From Nitrospira_D sp035465795 (GTDB taxonomy: Bacteria; Nitrospirota; Nitrospiria; Nitrospirales; Nitrospiraceae), in assembly GCF_049546785.1 (NCBI RefSeq), contig NZ_JBMWAN010000006.1, positions 62,001 to 126,000 of the forward strand: a stretch of 64,000 nucleotides of DNA, read 5' to 3'. Below are positions 34,278 through 42,877 of this stretch, piece after piece. Numbering within the stretch: position 1 is the stretch's first letter; every line of letters starts with the position of its first letter. A model generated the notes under the pieces. It saw only the letters and a list, made by a program, of their open reading frames with translations. It did not search any database and was not told where the DNA came from. A program made the translations under genes and the position numbers.

Positions 34278-35471
34278 ATGACCACAGTGCCAGACAGCCA
34301 TGGACGCTTCGGCCCCTATGGAGGCCGCTACGTTCCTGAAACGCTTATGCCCGCGCTGCTAGAATTGGAGCGGGAGTATGCCTCAGCCAAGAAGGATCGG
34401 CGATTTCAGAAGGAACTCGCCTATTATCTGAAACAGTATGTCGGGCGGCCCACGTCGCTGTACCAGGCCGAACGGCTCGGCCGGAAGCTCGGCGGAGCCA
34501 AGATCTATCTCAAGCGGGAAGACCTCTGCCATACCGGCGCGCACAAGATCAACAACGCCATCGGCCAGGTGCTGCTTGCCATGCGCATGAAGAAGCCTCG
34601 GATCATCGCCGAGACCGGCGCAGGTCAGCATGGCGTCGCCACCGCGACCGCCGCCGCCATGTTCGGGCTGCAATGCGAAATTTATATGGGCACCGAAGAC
34701 ATGCAGCGGCAGGCGCTGAACGTATTTCGCATGCGCCTCCTCGGAGCGAAGGTGACGGGGGTGGATGCCGGCAGCCGCACATTGAAAGATGCCATCAGCG
34801 AGGCGATGCGCGACTGGACGACGAACGTCCGTACCACCCACTACATTCTGGGATCGGTGCTCGGGGCCCATCCCTATCCCATGATGATCCGCGATTTTCA
34901 GGCCATTATCGGCCGGGAGGCCCGGAAGCAGATTCTGGCGGCGGAAGGCAGATTGCCGGACTATCTCGTGGCCTGTGTGGGCGGAGGGAGCAACTCCATC
35001 GGGCTCTTTCACGCCTTCTTGAAGGACAAGAAAGTCAAAATGGTGGGGGTTGAGGCAGGCGGCACCGGCATAGAAAGCGGAAAGCACGCCGCCCGTTTTT
35101 CAGGCGGAAAGCCTGGCGTGCTCCAGGGCACGATGACCTATCTGTTGCAAGACGAAGACGGGCAGATCAATCTGACCCACTCCGTCTCCGCCGGGCTGGA
35201 TTATGCCGCCGTCGGACCGGAGCACAGCCTGTACCACGACATGAAACGGGTGGAGTACACCTATGCGACGGACGATGAGGCCCTCGCGGCCTTCGATCTG
35301 CTGGCGACCGAAGAAGGGATCGTGCCGGCTCTCGAAAGCGCCCATGCCATTGCCCATGTCGTGAAGCTTGCGCCGAGACTCAAGAAATCGAACATCATCA
35401 TTGCCAACTTGTCCGGGCGCGGGGATAAGGATGTCCAACAGGTGGCGAGAATGCGTGGAGTGACGTTATGA
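34278..35471 (+). CDS. trpB: Tryptophan synthase beta subunit
   Basis: PLP enzyme joining indole and serine. 397 residues from ATG 34278; the longer frame upstream lacks support. The PLP lysine is K90 in CHTGAHKINNAIGQ, with ETGAGQHGVATA, the VGGGSNSIG phosphate loop and EGIVPALESAHA also visible. The TrpB1 type pairs with TrpA, and the 4-base overlap with trpA (ATGA) supports stoichiometric production. Confidence 0.97.
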   Translation: MTTVPDSHGRFGPYGGRYVPETLMPALLELEREYASAKKDRRFQKELAYYLKQYVGRPTSLYQAERLGRKLGGAKIYLKREDLCHTGAHKINNAIGQVLLAMRMKKPRIIAETGAGQHGVATATAAAMFGLQCEIYMGTEDMQRQALNVFRMRLLGAKVTGVDAGSRTLKDAISEAMRDWTTNVRTTHYILGSVLGAHPYPMMIRDFQAIIGREARKQILAAEGRLPDYLVACVGGGSNSIGLFHAFLKDKKVKMVGVEAGGTGIESGKHAARFSGGKPGVLQGTMTYLLQDEDGQINLTHSVSAGLDYAAVGPEHSLYHDMKRVEYTYATDDEALAAFDLLATEEGIVPALESAHAIAHVVKLAPRLKKSNIIIANLSGRGDKDVQQVARMRGVTL

Positions 35472-36283
35472 CGGGGCGGATTGAAACGACTTTCCAGCGT
35501 CTTCAGCAGAGAGGGGAGAAAGCCCTTATCGCCTATTTGATGGCGGGTGATCCCACTCTGGCCGACACCGAACCGTTGGTGCTGGAGATCGAGAAGGCCG
35601 GCGCCGATATCATCGAACTGGGCGTCCCGTTTTCCGACCCGATCGCCGACGGACCGGTGATTCAACTGGCGGCCGAACGGGCGTTGCGGAGCGGGACGTC
35701 GCTGCGGAAGATCCTGCCCATGGTCAAATCGTTGCGGACCAGAACCCAGGTGCCGATCGTGCTCATGGTCTATTACAATTCGATTCACGCGATGGGTCTT
35801 GAGTCCTTTTGTCGGGAGGCATCGGCGGCGGGCGTCGATGGGCTGATCGTGCCGGATATGCCGCCGGATGAAGCGGGGCCGTTGAAAGGTCCGGCCGCGG
35901 CAGCGGGGCTTCGCCTCGTGTTTCTTCTCGCGCCCACCAGCACTCCTGATCGGCGAAATTATGTGGCGAAGGAGTCCCAAGGGTTTCTGTATTATGTGTC
36001 GCTGACCGGCATCACCGGCGCGCAGATTCAGAATATGGCTGAAGTCGGGCAGAATGTCGCGAAGATCAAGAAAGTCACGAGGACGCCGGTTGCCGTCGGA
36101 TTCGGCGTTTCAACTCCTGAGGATGCCGCCAGAGTTTCCGCGATGGCCGACGGGGTGATCGTCGGCAGCGCGATCGTGAAACAGATCGCCGCCCGCCAGC
36201 AGGATCCGGATATGCCGGAGAAGGTCGGACTCTTTGTCGGTTCCCTGAAGGCCGCCATGCAACAGGCCCGTCCCGCAAGATAA
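35468..36283 (+). CDS. trpA: Tryptophan synthase alpha subunit
   Basis: Cleaves indole-3-glycerol phosphate to indole, which is channelled to TrpB. 271 residues, TIM barrel. Catalytic Glu E50 and Asp D61 are in IELGVPFSDPIADGP, with YYNSIHAMG, GLIVPDMPP and GFGVSTPEDA further along. Last gene of the operon. A short CCGG-TTTT-CCGG hairpin 20-35 bases downstream is too weak to call a terminator confidently. Confidence 0.97.
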   Translation: MTGRIETTFQRLQQRGEKALIAYLMAGDPTLADTEPLVLEIEKAGADIIELGVPFSDPIADGPVIQLAAERALRSGTSLRKILPMVKSLRTRTQVPIVLMVYYNSIHAMGLESFCREASAAGVDGLIVPDMPPDEAGPLKGPAAAAGLRLVFLLAPTSTPDRRNYVAKESQGFLYYVSLTGITGAQIQNMAEVGQNVAKIKKVTRTPVAVGFGVSTPEDAARVSAMADGVIVGSAIVKQIAARQQDPDMPEKVGLFVGSLKAAMQQARPAR

Positions 36284-36360
36284 CCCTCAACCACCCTTCA
36301 GCTGTCCGGTTTTCCGGCTGCTCGCGAACTGATCAGATTGTTCTGACACGGGAGGTGTCG

Positions 36361-36978
36361 CTAGCGCTTCTGGCCGATGGCGGTGGGCGGCATGTACTTG
36401 ACCATCTCGTCCGTCAGTTCCGCCGCCACCTCTTTCAGGTTGGGTCGATTGAAGATGTAGCCGCTTGATTTTTCATGGCGGGCCTTCCAAATGGTCGCGC
36501 CGGTGGTGGCGTCAACCAGGCGCAATGTCAGTCCCACCCGTCCGACATTGTTACCGGCCTTTCCCGCATACTCCCAGGCATTGATGCGGAGGACAAGGAA
36601 CGCCTCGACATTCATCGCTTTCCCCAGCTTGATCGCAGTCTCCCTGTCGGATTGACCGGTCATCTCCAGACGGGAGAAATAGAAGACGAGCGTATCAAAC
36701 GCTTCCTTTGAACTTTGAAAAATATCCGCGACTTGCTCCGCATGGACAACGCGCTCAATTCTTCCTGCCTTGACCAATGAAACCGCCAGGACTTCCTGGA
36801 TATCCTCCCGGGCATTGTCGTACTGACTCGCCATCGGGGGCAGTGCCGCGATCGATTGTGGACGGAAGACCTTCGCGCCCGGTCCTTCCCAGGTTTCCAA
36901 AAGCCCGCCGGCGCATCCGGTGAGGGACACGAGGAGAACCGTCATTGCCGCGACACACCAATCTTTCAAGAATCTCAT
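36361..36978 (-). CDS. Predicted lipoprotein of the CsgG/LpoB-like fold
   Basis: A 205-residue lipoprotein: lipobox LTGC with C22 from ATG 36978. The mature region shows the alternation seen in CsgG, LpoB and GNA1162-type proteins (SIAALPPMASQYDNAREDIQEVLAVSL, then GKAMNVEAFLVLRINAWEY, then LRLVDATTGATIWKAR). The longer upstream frame has no SD and is ignored. These folds usually bind envelope partners, such as penicillin-binding proteins or secretion channels. The specific role is open. The OM barrel gene lies 22 bases upstream at its stop end, so the two may be cotranscribed. Confidence 0.7.
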   Translation of the reverse strand: MRFLKDWCVAAMTVLLVSLTGCAGGLLETWEGPGAKVFRPQSIAALPPMASQYDNAREDIQEVLAVSLVKAGRIERVVHAEQVADIFQSSKEAFDTLVFYFSRLEMTGQSDRETAIKLGKAMNVEAFLVLRINAWEYAGKAGNNVGRVGLTLRLVDATTGATIWKARHEKSSGYIFNRPNLKEVAAELTDEMVKYMPPTAIGQKR

Positions 36979-37000
36979 GTTCGACACTATACCATGATAA

Positions 37001-38101
37001 TTAGAAGGTAAGGGAGAGTGAGCCGGAGCCCAGGACTCCGCCTTCCTTAAAGTCATACCCGGCGCCGAAGTCCATCTGGAAGGCAAAAATCCGCAGGCCG
37101 AACCCGGCGGTGGGGGTGACGTTCGAAGCCGCATCCGCCACGTTCTTATAGGCGCCCAGGCGTAGCGAGAGCAAATCCGAGAAGAGCGTTTGCTCGGCGC
37201 CGAGGCTCAAGACCTGGCTTTTCACGTTCGGCACCAGAGTGGAGTTGGAAAGAATATCCCCGTCGAAGGTAATCGTCAGCGAAGAATAGGGGTTGACCGC
37301 CACACCCCCGCGGTACTGCGGACTGATCTTGAATTGTTCCCCGTTGGGCGCGTCGAAGGTGGGCGACGTGAGATCCTTTGCCACCACGCCGAGGCGCAGC
37401 CAGTCGGTCGGTTTATACAGAGCGCCGACGTCGATCCCGAAGCCGGTGGAAATTTTCGCTTCCCCGAAATGGTCCGACAAGGTCACATCCTGGCCGTTCG
37501 TAAGGGTGGCCAGTCCGGTATAGGCGGCGCCCTGGATCAGTTTTCCGCTCACGCCGATGGAAAAGGTTTTGTCCGCGAAGGCATAGGCATAGGAGAACAC
37601 GGCTTGTCTCGCTTCAAGTCCCCGCATCGCGAGCTGCCCGGTCACCGTGGCGCCGGTCGCTTGAAATGGTTGATTCGGGTAGGAGCCGGCCCAGGCGACA
37701 TCGGAAATATTGAACCCGAACGCGTGGTTACCGGCATGCCCTTTGATGTAGAGGCCCGCCGAGCCGTTCACTGAAGCGGACTGGCCGTTGATCTGGGTGG
37801 CATAAGTCTGCGCGTCCGCCGGCGCACAGGAACTGCAGTCTTCGATGTTGCGAAACGTATCGACCGCTCCGTTTCTGGCGACTCCCTGGGCCGTGACCTG
37901 CATCCGGATATCCACCGTCTGGGTCATCGCGAGCCCCGCCGGATTCCAATAGGTCGCCAGAGAGTCTGTCGTCACGGCCACGCCGGCGCCGCCCATACCG
38001 GCCGCGCGCGGACCCACGATCGAAAATTCCATCGCCAATACCTGAGTGGGCACGAGCGCCAAAACCGTCAGGCCGAGCACACGCACAAGTAACTGCTTCA
38101 T
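37001..38101 (-). CDS. Outer-membrane beta-barrel protein (TraF_2/PorV-like)
   Basis: A 366-residue protein with a signal peptide (cleavage after VLA near residue 22) and a mature N-terminus GPRAAGMGGAGVAVTTDSLATYWNPAGLA, characteristic of the FadL/PorV/TraF_2 barrel group. Alternating hydrophobic strands run throughout and the last residues (GSGSLSLTF) end in Phe, as BAM-assembled barrels do. A pair of cysteines (DCSSC) sits in an early loop. The start ATG 38101 puts the signal peptide first; the longer frame is rejected. Transport function cannot be deduced. Confidence 0.78.
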   Translation of the reverse strand: MKQLLVRVLGLTVLALVPTQVLAMEFSIVGPRAAGMGGAGVAVTTDSLATYWNPAGLAMTQTVDIRMQVTAQGVARNGAVDTFRNIEDCSSCAPADAQTYATQINGQSASVNGSAGLYIKGHAGNHAFGFNISDVAWAGSYPNQPFQATGATVTGQLAMRGLEARQAVFSYAYAFADKTFSIGVSGKLIQGAAYTGLATLTNGQDVTLSDHFGEAKISTGFGIDVGALYKPTDWLRLGVVAKDLTSPTFDAPNGEQFKISPQYRGGVAVNPYSSLTITFDGDILSNSTLVPNVKSQVLSLGAEQTLFSDLLSLRLGAYKNVADAASNVTPTAGFGLRIFAFQMDFGAGYDFKEGGVLGSGSLSLTF

Positions 38102-38179
38102 GGTCTTACCCCGCGATACAGCGCACACGGATATCCTGATGGATGCCAGTCTAGGTATCTCATCCACGTCCGTCAAGAC

Positions 38180-38890
38180 TCAGACGATCATCCCGTCCTG
38201 CATGTGAACGATGCGGTCGGACTGGGCGGAGAGCTTGTCGTTATGGGTGACGATGACGAAGGTCGTCCCGCGGGACCGGTTCAAGTCCCGCAGCAGCCCG
38301 AAGAGGGCATCGCCGGTGTGGGTGTCGAGATTGCCGGTCGGCTCATCGGCCAGCACAAGGTCGGGCTTCTGCAAGAGCGCCCGGGCCACGGCGACCCGCT
38401 GCTGTTCGCCGCCGGAGAGTTCGCCCGGCTTATGATGCAGCCGCTGTCCCAGCCCCACCTCTTCCAGCAGCGTCGTGGCTTCCTGTTCCACTTCCTCAAT
38501 GGAGCGCCGTTGAATGAGGGCCGGCATGCAGGCATTTTCCAGCGCGGTGAACTCCGGCAGCAGGTGATGAAACTGGAAGACGAAGCCGATGCGGCGGTTG
38601 CGGAACTCGGCCTGCTGCGCTTCGGATAACTGAAAGAGATCCTGATCGTTAAAGTAGACGGTGCCTTTCGTCGGCCGGTCGAGCATCCCCATAATATGCA
38701 GCATCGTGCTCTTGCCGGCCCCCGACGCGCCGATCACCGCCACCATTTGGCCGCGAGGGATCTCCAGATCGATGCCTTTGAGGACGGTGAGTTCACGCTG
38801 CCCCATGACGAAGGACTTGTGGAGATCCGCAATGCGAATCATCGCAGGGGAGGCGCCGGCTCCGGATGCAGTCGTGGGGTTGTCGCTCAT
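38180..38890 (-). CDS. lolD: Lipoprotein-releasing ABC transporter ATPase LolD
   Basis: ATP-binding subunit that powers release of lipoproteins from the inner membrane. 236 residues: Walker A GASGAGKST at 54-62, Q-loop FQFHHLLPEF, signature LSGGEQQRVAVARAL, Walker B LVLADEPTGNLD, H-loop VTHND. The FQFHHLLPEFTALEN segment is typical of LolD. ATG 38890 overlaps the stop of the permease gene by 4 bases (ATGA). An in-frame opening further upstream lies inside lolC and is ignored. Confidence 0.95.
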   Translation of the reverse strand: MSDNPTTASGAGASPAMIRIADLHKSFVMGQRELTVLKGIDLEIPRGQMVAVIGASGAGKSTMLHIMGMLDRPTKGTVYFNDQDLFQLSEAQQAEFRNRRIGFVFQFHHLLPEFTALENACMPALIQRRSIEEVEQEATTLLEEVGLGQRLHHKPGELSGGEQQRVAVARALLQKPDLVLADEPTGNLDTHTGDALFGLLRDLNRSRGTTFVIVTHNDKLSAQSDRIVHMQDGMIV

Positions 38891-40164
38891 TCGTACCGTA
38901 GGGCCGCAACCGGTTCGAGTTTGGCCGCCTGGAGCGAGGGATAGACCGTGGCGGCGAAGCTGATGAGAATGGCGGAACCGGCGACGAGCAGGACATCGAG
39001 CGCCTGCACGTGGACCGGGATTCTGGAGATGTAATAGACCGTCGGATCGAAGGTCCAGAATGTCTGGATGAGCCAGAGAAAGGCATAGCCCAGGGGAATG
39101 CCGATCGCGGTCCCTGAAAATCCGATGATCAACCCGTTCAACATGAAGATGCGCCGGATGCTTTTCCGCGTCGCGCCCATGGCTTTCAGAATCGCGATCT
39201 CCTTCTGCTTCTCCGTGACGATCATCGTCAGGGTACTGACGATATTGAAGGACGCCACGATGGTGATCAACACCAGCAGCAGGAACATCATCGTCTTTTC
39301 GAGCTTGAGCGCCGAAAAGAGATTCCGGTTCATCTGCATCCAATCGCGGGCGCCGTAGGCGAAGCCGAGCGAGCCTTCGATAGTCTGCGCGATCTCGTTG
39401 GCGCGGAACACGTCGGTCACTTTGACCTCGATGCCGCTGACGGTCGCCCCCATATTAAAGAACTTCTGGGCTTCGGCCAGGTCGATGTAGGCGAGGGAGG
39501 AGTCGTATTCGTACATGCCCGAATGGAACAGGCCTACGACCGCGAAGGTGCGGATTTTCGGCACCATGCCCATTGCGCTGATCGGGCCGACGGGAGACAC
39601 CACGTTGACCGTGTCGCCCACGAAAACGCCCAGCCGCATCGCCAGTTCCTTGCCCAGGATGATTCCCGGCTTCTCCGTTTCCACAGGGGGACCGGTAGGA
39701 TCGTCAGCGGGCGGCTGCGTCACTTTCACGGGCTTGCTGAGATCGGAGAGTTCCCCGGTTCCCAGATTCTTGGCGAGTTCCGTCACCTTGCCTTCGCGGT
39801 GCGGATCGATCCCGCGGAGCACGATGCCCTGCACGCCGTTCGGCGTCGTCAGCAGGACCTGCTTCAAGACAAAGGGGGTCGCCGCCACCACCTCCGGCAC
39901 TTCCTGAATCCGCTCCGTCGTCGGATTGTAGTCGGCCATGCCGTCCTTGATCCGGTCCTGCACGATAATATGGGCGGTGGTCCCCAGAATCTTGGCCTGA
40001 ATGTCTTCCTTGAAGCCGGTCATGATGCCGACCGTGCCGATCAGGGCCGCGACACCCAACGTGATGCCGGCGATGGACACGAACGTGTTGAGCGAGATCG
40101 TCCGGTTGCGCCGCTTGGCGCGCAGGTACCGCAGGCCGACAAAGATTTCATAGGGCATTCCCAT
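38887..40164 (-). CDS. lolC: Lipoprotein-releasing ABC transporter permease LolC/LolE
   Basis: Inner-membrane permease of the LolCDE system. 425 residues: N-terminal helix (about 20-45) with the Lol motif FVSIAGITLGVAALIGTVGIM, a large periplasmic domain (about 50-270) and three C-terminal helices (TMMFLLLVLITIVASFNIVSTLTMIV onward). Only one LolC/E gene is present, so a homodimer is likely, as in LolF systems. In-frame ATG 40158 is an alternative start. It is followed by lolD and preceded by lysS at 6 bases, suggesting one transcript. Confidence 0.93.
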   Translation of the reverse strand: MGMPYEIFVGLRYLRAKRRNRTISLNTFVSIAGITLGVAALIGTVGIMTGFKEDIQAKILGTTAHIIVQDRIKDGMADYNPTTERIQEVPEVVAATPFVLKQVLLTTPNGVQGIVLRGIDPHREGKVTELAKNLGTGELSDLSKPVKVTQPPADDPTGPPVETEKPGIILGKELAMRLGVFVGDTVNVVSPVGPISAMGMVPKIRTFAVVGLFHSGMYEYDSSLAYIDLAEAQKFFNMGATVSGIEVKVTDVFRANEIAQTIEGSLGFAYGARDWMQMNRNLFSALKLEKTMMFLLLVLITIVASFNIVSTLTMIVTEKQKEIAILKAMGATRKSIRRIFMLNGLIIGFSGTAIGIPLGYAFLWLIQTFWTFDPTVYYISRIPVHVQALDVLLVAGSAILISFAATVYPSLQAAKLEPVAALRYE

Positions 40165-40170
40165 TGCCGG

Positions 40171-41652
40171 CTACTTCTCCGGTCTCAATTGGGGGAAGAG
40201 CACCACGTCGCGGATCGAGGCCTGGTTCGTAAAGAGCATGATCAGGCGATCGATTCCGATCCCTTCGCCCGCCGTCGGGGGCATCCCGAATTCCAGGGCC
40301 CGCAGGAAGTCTTCGTCGACCAGATGCGCCTCTTCGTCGCCGGCTTCGCGTTGCGCCGCCTGTCCCTCGAAGCGTTCCCGCTGATCGAGCGGGTCGTTCA
40401 ACTCGGAGAAGGCGTTCGCGATTTCGCGCCCGGCGATATACAGTTCGAACCGGTCGGTGAGCGACGGGTTGGAGTCTTTCCGCCGCGCGAGGGGAGAGAT
40501 CTCGATGGGATAATCCGTAATGAACGTCGGCTGAATCAGATTCGGTTCGACGGTTTCCTCGAAGATTTCGTTCACGATATTGAAGAGAGTCGCGTTCGGA
40601 TCGATCTGAATGCCCAGGGCCTTCGCTGCCGCCGCGGCTTTGTCACGGTCTTGCAGGACCGAGGGATCCAGCTTATTCACCTCCAGAATTGATTGGTGAT
40701 AAGACCAGCGCCGCCAAGGGGGCGTGAGGGTGATGTCCTTGCCCTGGTAGTCGATCACAGTCCTGCCGAGGATCTGCTGGGCCAGAGTCGAAACCAGTTC
40801 TTCGGTCAGAATGATCAGATCCTGATAGTCGGCGTAGGAGACGTAGAACTCCAGCATCGTGAATTCCGGATTGTGAATCGTCGAGATGCCTTCGTTCCGG
40901 AAGTTCCGGTTGATTTCGAATACGCGCGGGAAGCCGCCGACGATCAGCCGCTTGAGGTAGAGTTCCGGCGCGATACGGAGATAGAGATCGACGCCCAGCG
41001 CGTTGTGATGCGTCACGAACGGTTTTGCGGTCGCACCGCCCGGGATCGGATGCATCATCGGCGTTTCGACTTCGAGGAACCCGCGCTCGATCAGGAAGGC
41101 CCGGATGCCGGCAATGATCCGGCTTCTCGTGGCGAAAATGCCGTGCACGTCCGGATTGGCGATCAGGTCCACGTAACGCTGCCGATACCGGGTCTCGACA
41201 TCCGTGAGCCCGTGCCACTTTTCCGGCAGCGGGCGCAGGGCCTTGCTGAGGAACGTGAGTTCGCGGACTTCGACGGTAAACTCGTTGGTTTTTGTGCGGA
41301 AGAGCGTGCCGGTCACCCCGATCCAGTCGCCGAGATCGAGCTGCTCCGTCACCATATAGGCCTGTTCACTCAGCAGATCTTTCTTGAGGTAGACCTGCAA
41401 CCGGTCCGAGCCGTCCTGCAACACCGCAAATCCGGCTTTGCCGAACCGCCGCAGCGCGACCACGCGGCCGGCGAAGGTGCAGCCGACCTTTTCCTGCTCC
41501 AGAACCTCTTTAGTTTTCTCGCCGTGCAGTTTGATGAGCTGCCCGGCCCGATCCTTCACTTCAAACCTGGTGCCGTAGGGCGCCACGCCGGCCGTCCGCA
41601 GTTGCTCAGCCTTCTTGATGCGTTGCTGTCGCTGTTCGTTCAGTTCATCCAT
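40171..41652 (-). CDS. lysS: Lysyl-tRNA synthetase, class II
   Basis: Charges tRNA-Lys. 493 residues: N-terminal OB-fold anticodon-binding domain (VGCTFAGRVVALRRFGKAGFAVLQDGSDRLQVYLKKD) and a class II catalytic core with motif 1 (ERGFLEVETPMMHPIPGGA), motif 2 (RVFEINRNFRNEGISTIHNPEFTMLE) and motif 3 (GMPPTAGEGIGIDRLIMLFTNQ). A heptad-repeat arm lies between it and prfB, 60 bases apart. No sign of truncation. Confidence 0.97.
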   Translation of the reverse strand: MDELNEQRQQRIKKAEQLRTAGVAPYGTRFEVKDRAGQLIKLHGEKTKEVLEQEKVGCTFAGRVVALRRFGKAGFAVLQDGSDRLQVYLKKDLLSEQAYMVTEQLDLGDWIGVTGTLFRTKTNEFTVEVRELTFLSKALRPLPEKWHGLTDVETRYRQRYVDLIANPDVHGIFATRSRIIAGIRAFLIERGFLEVETPMMHPIPGGATAKPFVTHHNALGVDLYLRIAPELYLKRLIVGGFPRVFEINRNFRNEGISTIHNPEFTMLEFYVSYADYQDLIILTEELVSTLAQQILGRTVIDYQGKDITLTPPWRRWSYHQSILEVNKLDPSVLQDRDKAAAAAKALGIQIDPNATLFNIVNEIFEETVEPNLIQPTFITDYPIEISPLARRKDSNPSLTDRFELYIAGREIANAFSELNDPLDQRERFEGQAAQREAGDEEAHLVDEDFLRALEFGMPPTAGEGIGIDRLIMLFTNQASIRDVVLFPQLRPEK

Positions 41653-41661
41653 GTGATATCC

Positions 41662-41689
41662 GTGATAAGTGATGAGTGACCAGTGATCG
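41662..41689. repeat. Single-arm GTGANNN heptad repeat between prfB and lysS
   Basis: Four consecutive units GTGATAA, GTGATGA, GTGACCA, GTGATCG, with a fifth GTGA nine bases earlier (41653) that overlaps the lysS start region. The opposite arm seen at the other copies is not evident here, so this copy may be degenerate. Confidence 0.65.
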
Positions 41690-41712
41690 GCATCTCCTGA
41701 AAGAAGACCCCA

Positions 41713-42859
41713 TTACACATCGTCGTCCAGTTCGGTCACAGCGGTGAGAGGTTCACTTCCTTTTGTGAACTTCCTCTTCAGATACGCCTCGATAAATCCG
41801 TCCAGATCGCCGTCCATGACCGCCGCCACATTGCCGGTCTCATGTCCTGTCCGGTGATCCTTGACCAGTTGATAGGGCTGGAACACGTAAGACCGGATCT
41901 GGCTGCCCCAGGCGATGTCCTTTTTCTCGCCGACGATGGCGTTGAACTCCGCTTCTTTTTTCTTCTGCTCCACTTCATAGAGCCGCGCTTTCAGGATTTT
42001 CATCGCCCCGTTGCGATTCTGGAGCTGCGACCGCTCATTCTGACATTGCACCACGATGTTGGTGGGCAGGTGGGTGATCCGGATCGCCGTTTCCACTTTG
42101 TTCACGTTCTGACCGCCGGCGCCGCCGGCGCGGAAGGTATCGATGCGCAAATCCTTATCGTCGATGACGACGTCGATATCCTCATTCAGCTCGGGATAGA
42201 CGAAGACCGAGGCGAACGAGGTATGCCGCCGCTTGTTGGCATCGAACGGGGAGATGCGCACCAGCCGGTGCACGCCGGCTTCGGCTTTCAGATAGCCGTA
42301 GGCATAGGGGCCGGTGATGGAAATGGTCACGCTCTTGATGCCGGCTTCGTCGCCATGGAGCAGGTCCAGCGTTTCGACTTTGAATTTCCTGGTCTCCGCC
42401 CAGCGCACATACATGCGGAGGAGCATCTGCGCCCAGTCCTGCGACTCGGTGCCGCCGGCCCCGGGATGAATCGCGACAATCGCGTTGTTCGGATCCAGCT
42501 CTCCGGAGAGGAGCATTTCGACGTGCAGCGCGGCGAGTGTCGGCTCGAACTGCTGCAGCTCCGCCGTCAGTTCCTGTTCGAGCGACTCGTCATGAGTTTC
42601 TTCCGCCAGCTCCAGCAGGGCCTGCAGATCGCTGATCTTTGCGTCGATCTCACGCCACTGAGTGAGTTCGCGTTCGAGGGTCACTTTCTTCCGGCTCACC
42701 GACGCGGCTGCGCGGGTATCGTTCCAGAAGGACGGTTCCGCCATCTTCGCTGCAAGTTCTTCGAGGTCGGAGGTCATGCGAGCGAGGTCAAAGATGCCCC
42801 CGTAATTCCGAGACCTGTTCGCCGACGGCACGCACGCGACTCCTGACCTCTTCCAACAT
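41713..42859 (-). CDS. prfB: Peptide chain release factor 2, with programmed +1 frameshift
   Basis: Recognises UGA and UAA stop codons. Translation starts at ATG 42859 and reads 23 codons to an in-frame TGA at 42790-42788. The site is CTT-TGA-C preceded by CGGGGG, the classic RF2 recoding signal; slipping one base at CTT continues from GAC (42789) to the stop at 41713, giving about 381 residues. The body carries the SPF tripeptide (VRISPFDANKR) for UGA recognition and GGQ (GGAGGQNVNK) for hydrolysis. The frameshift lets RF2 levels control themselves. The frame starting at 42831 alone is not the true N-terminus. Confidence 0.96.
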
Positions 42860-42877
42860 CCCCTCTGTCCTTTCTGA

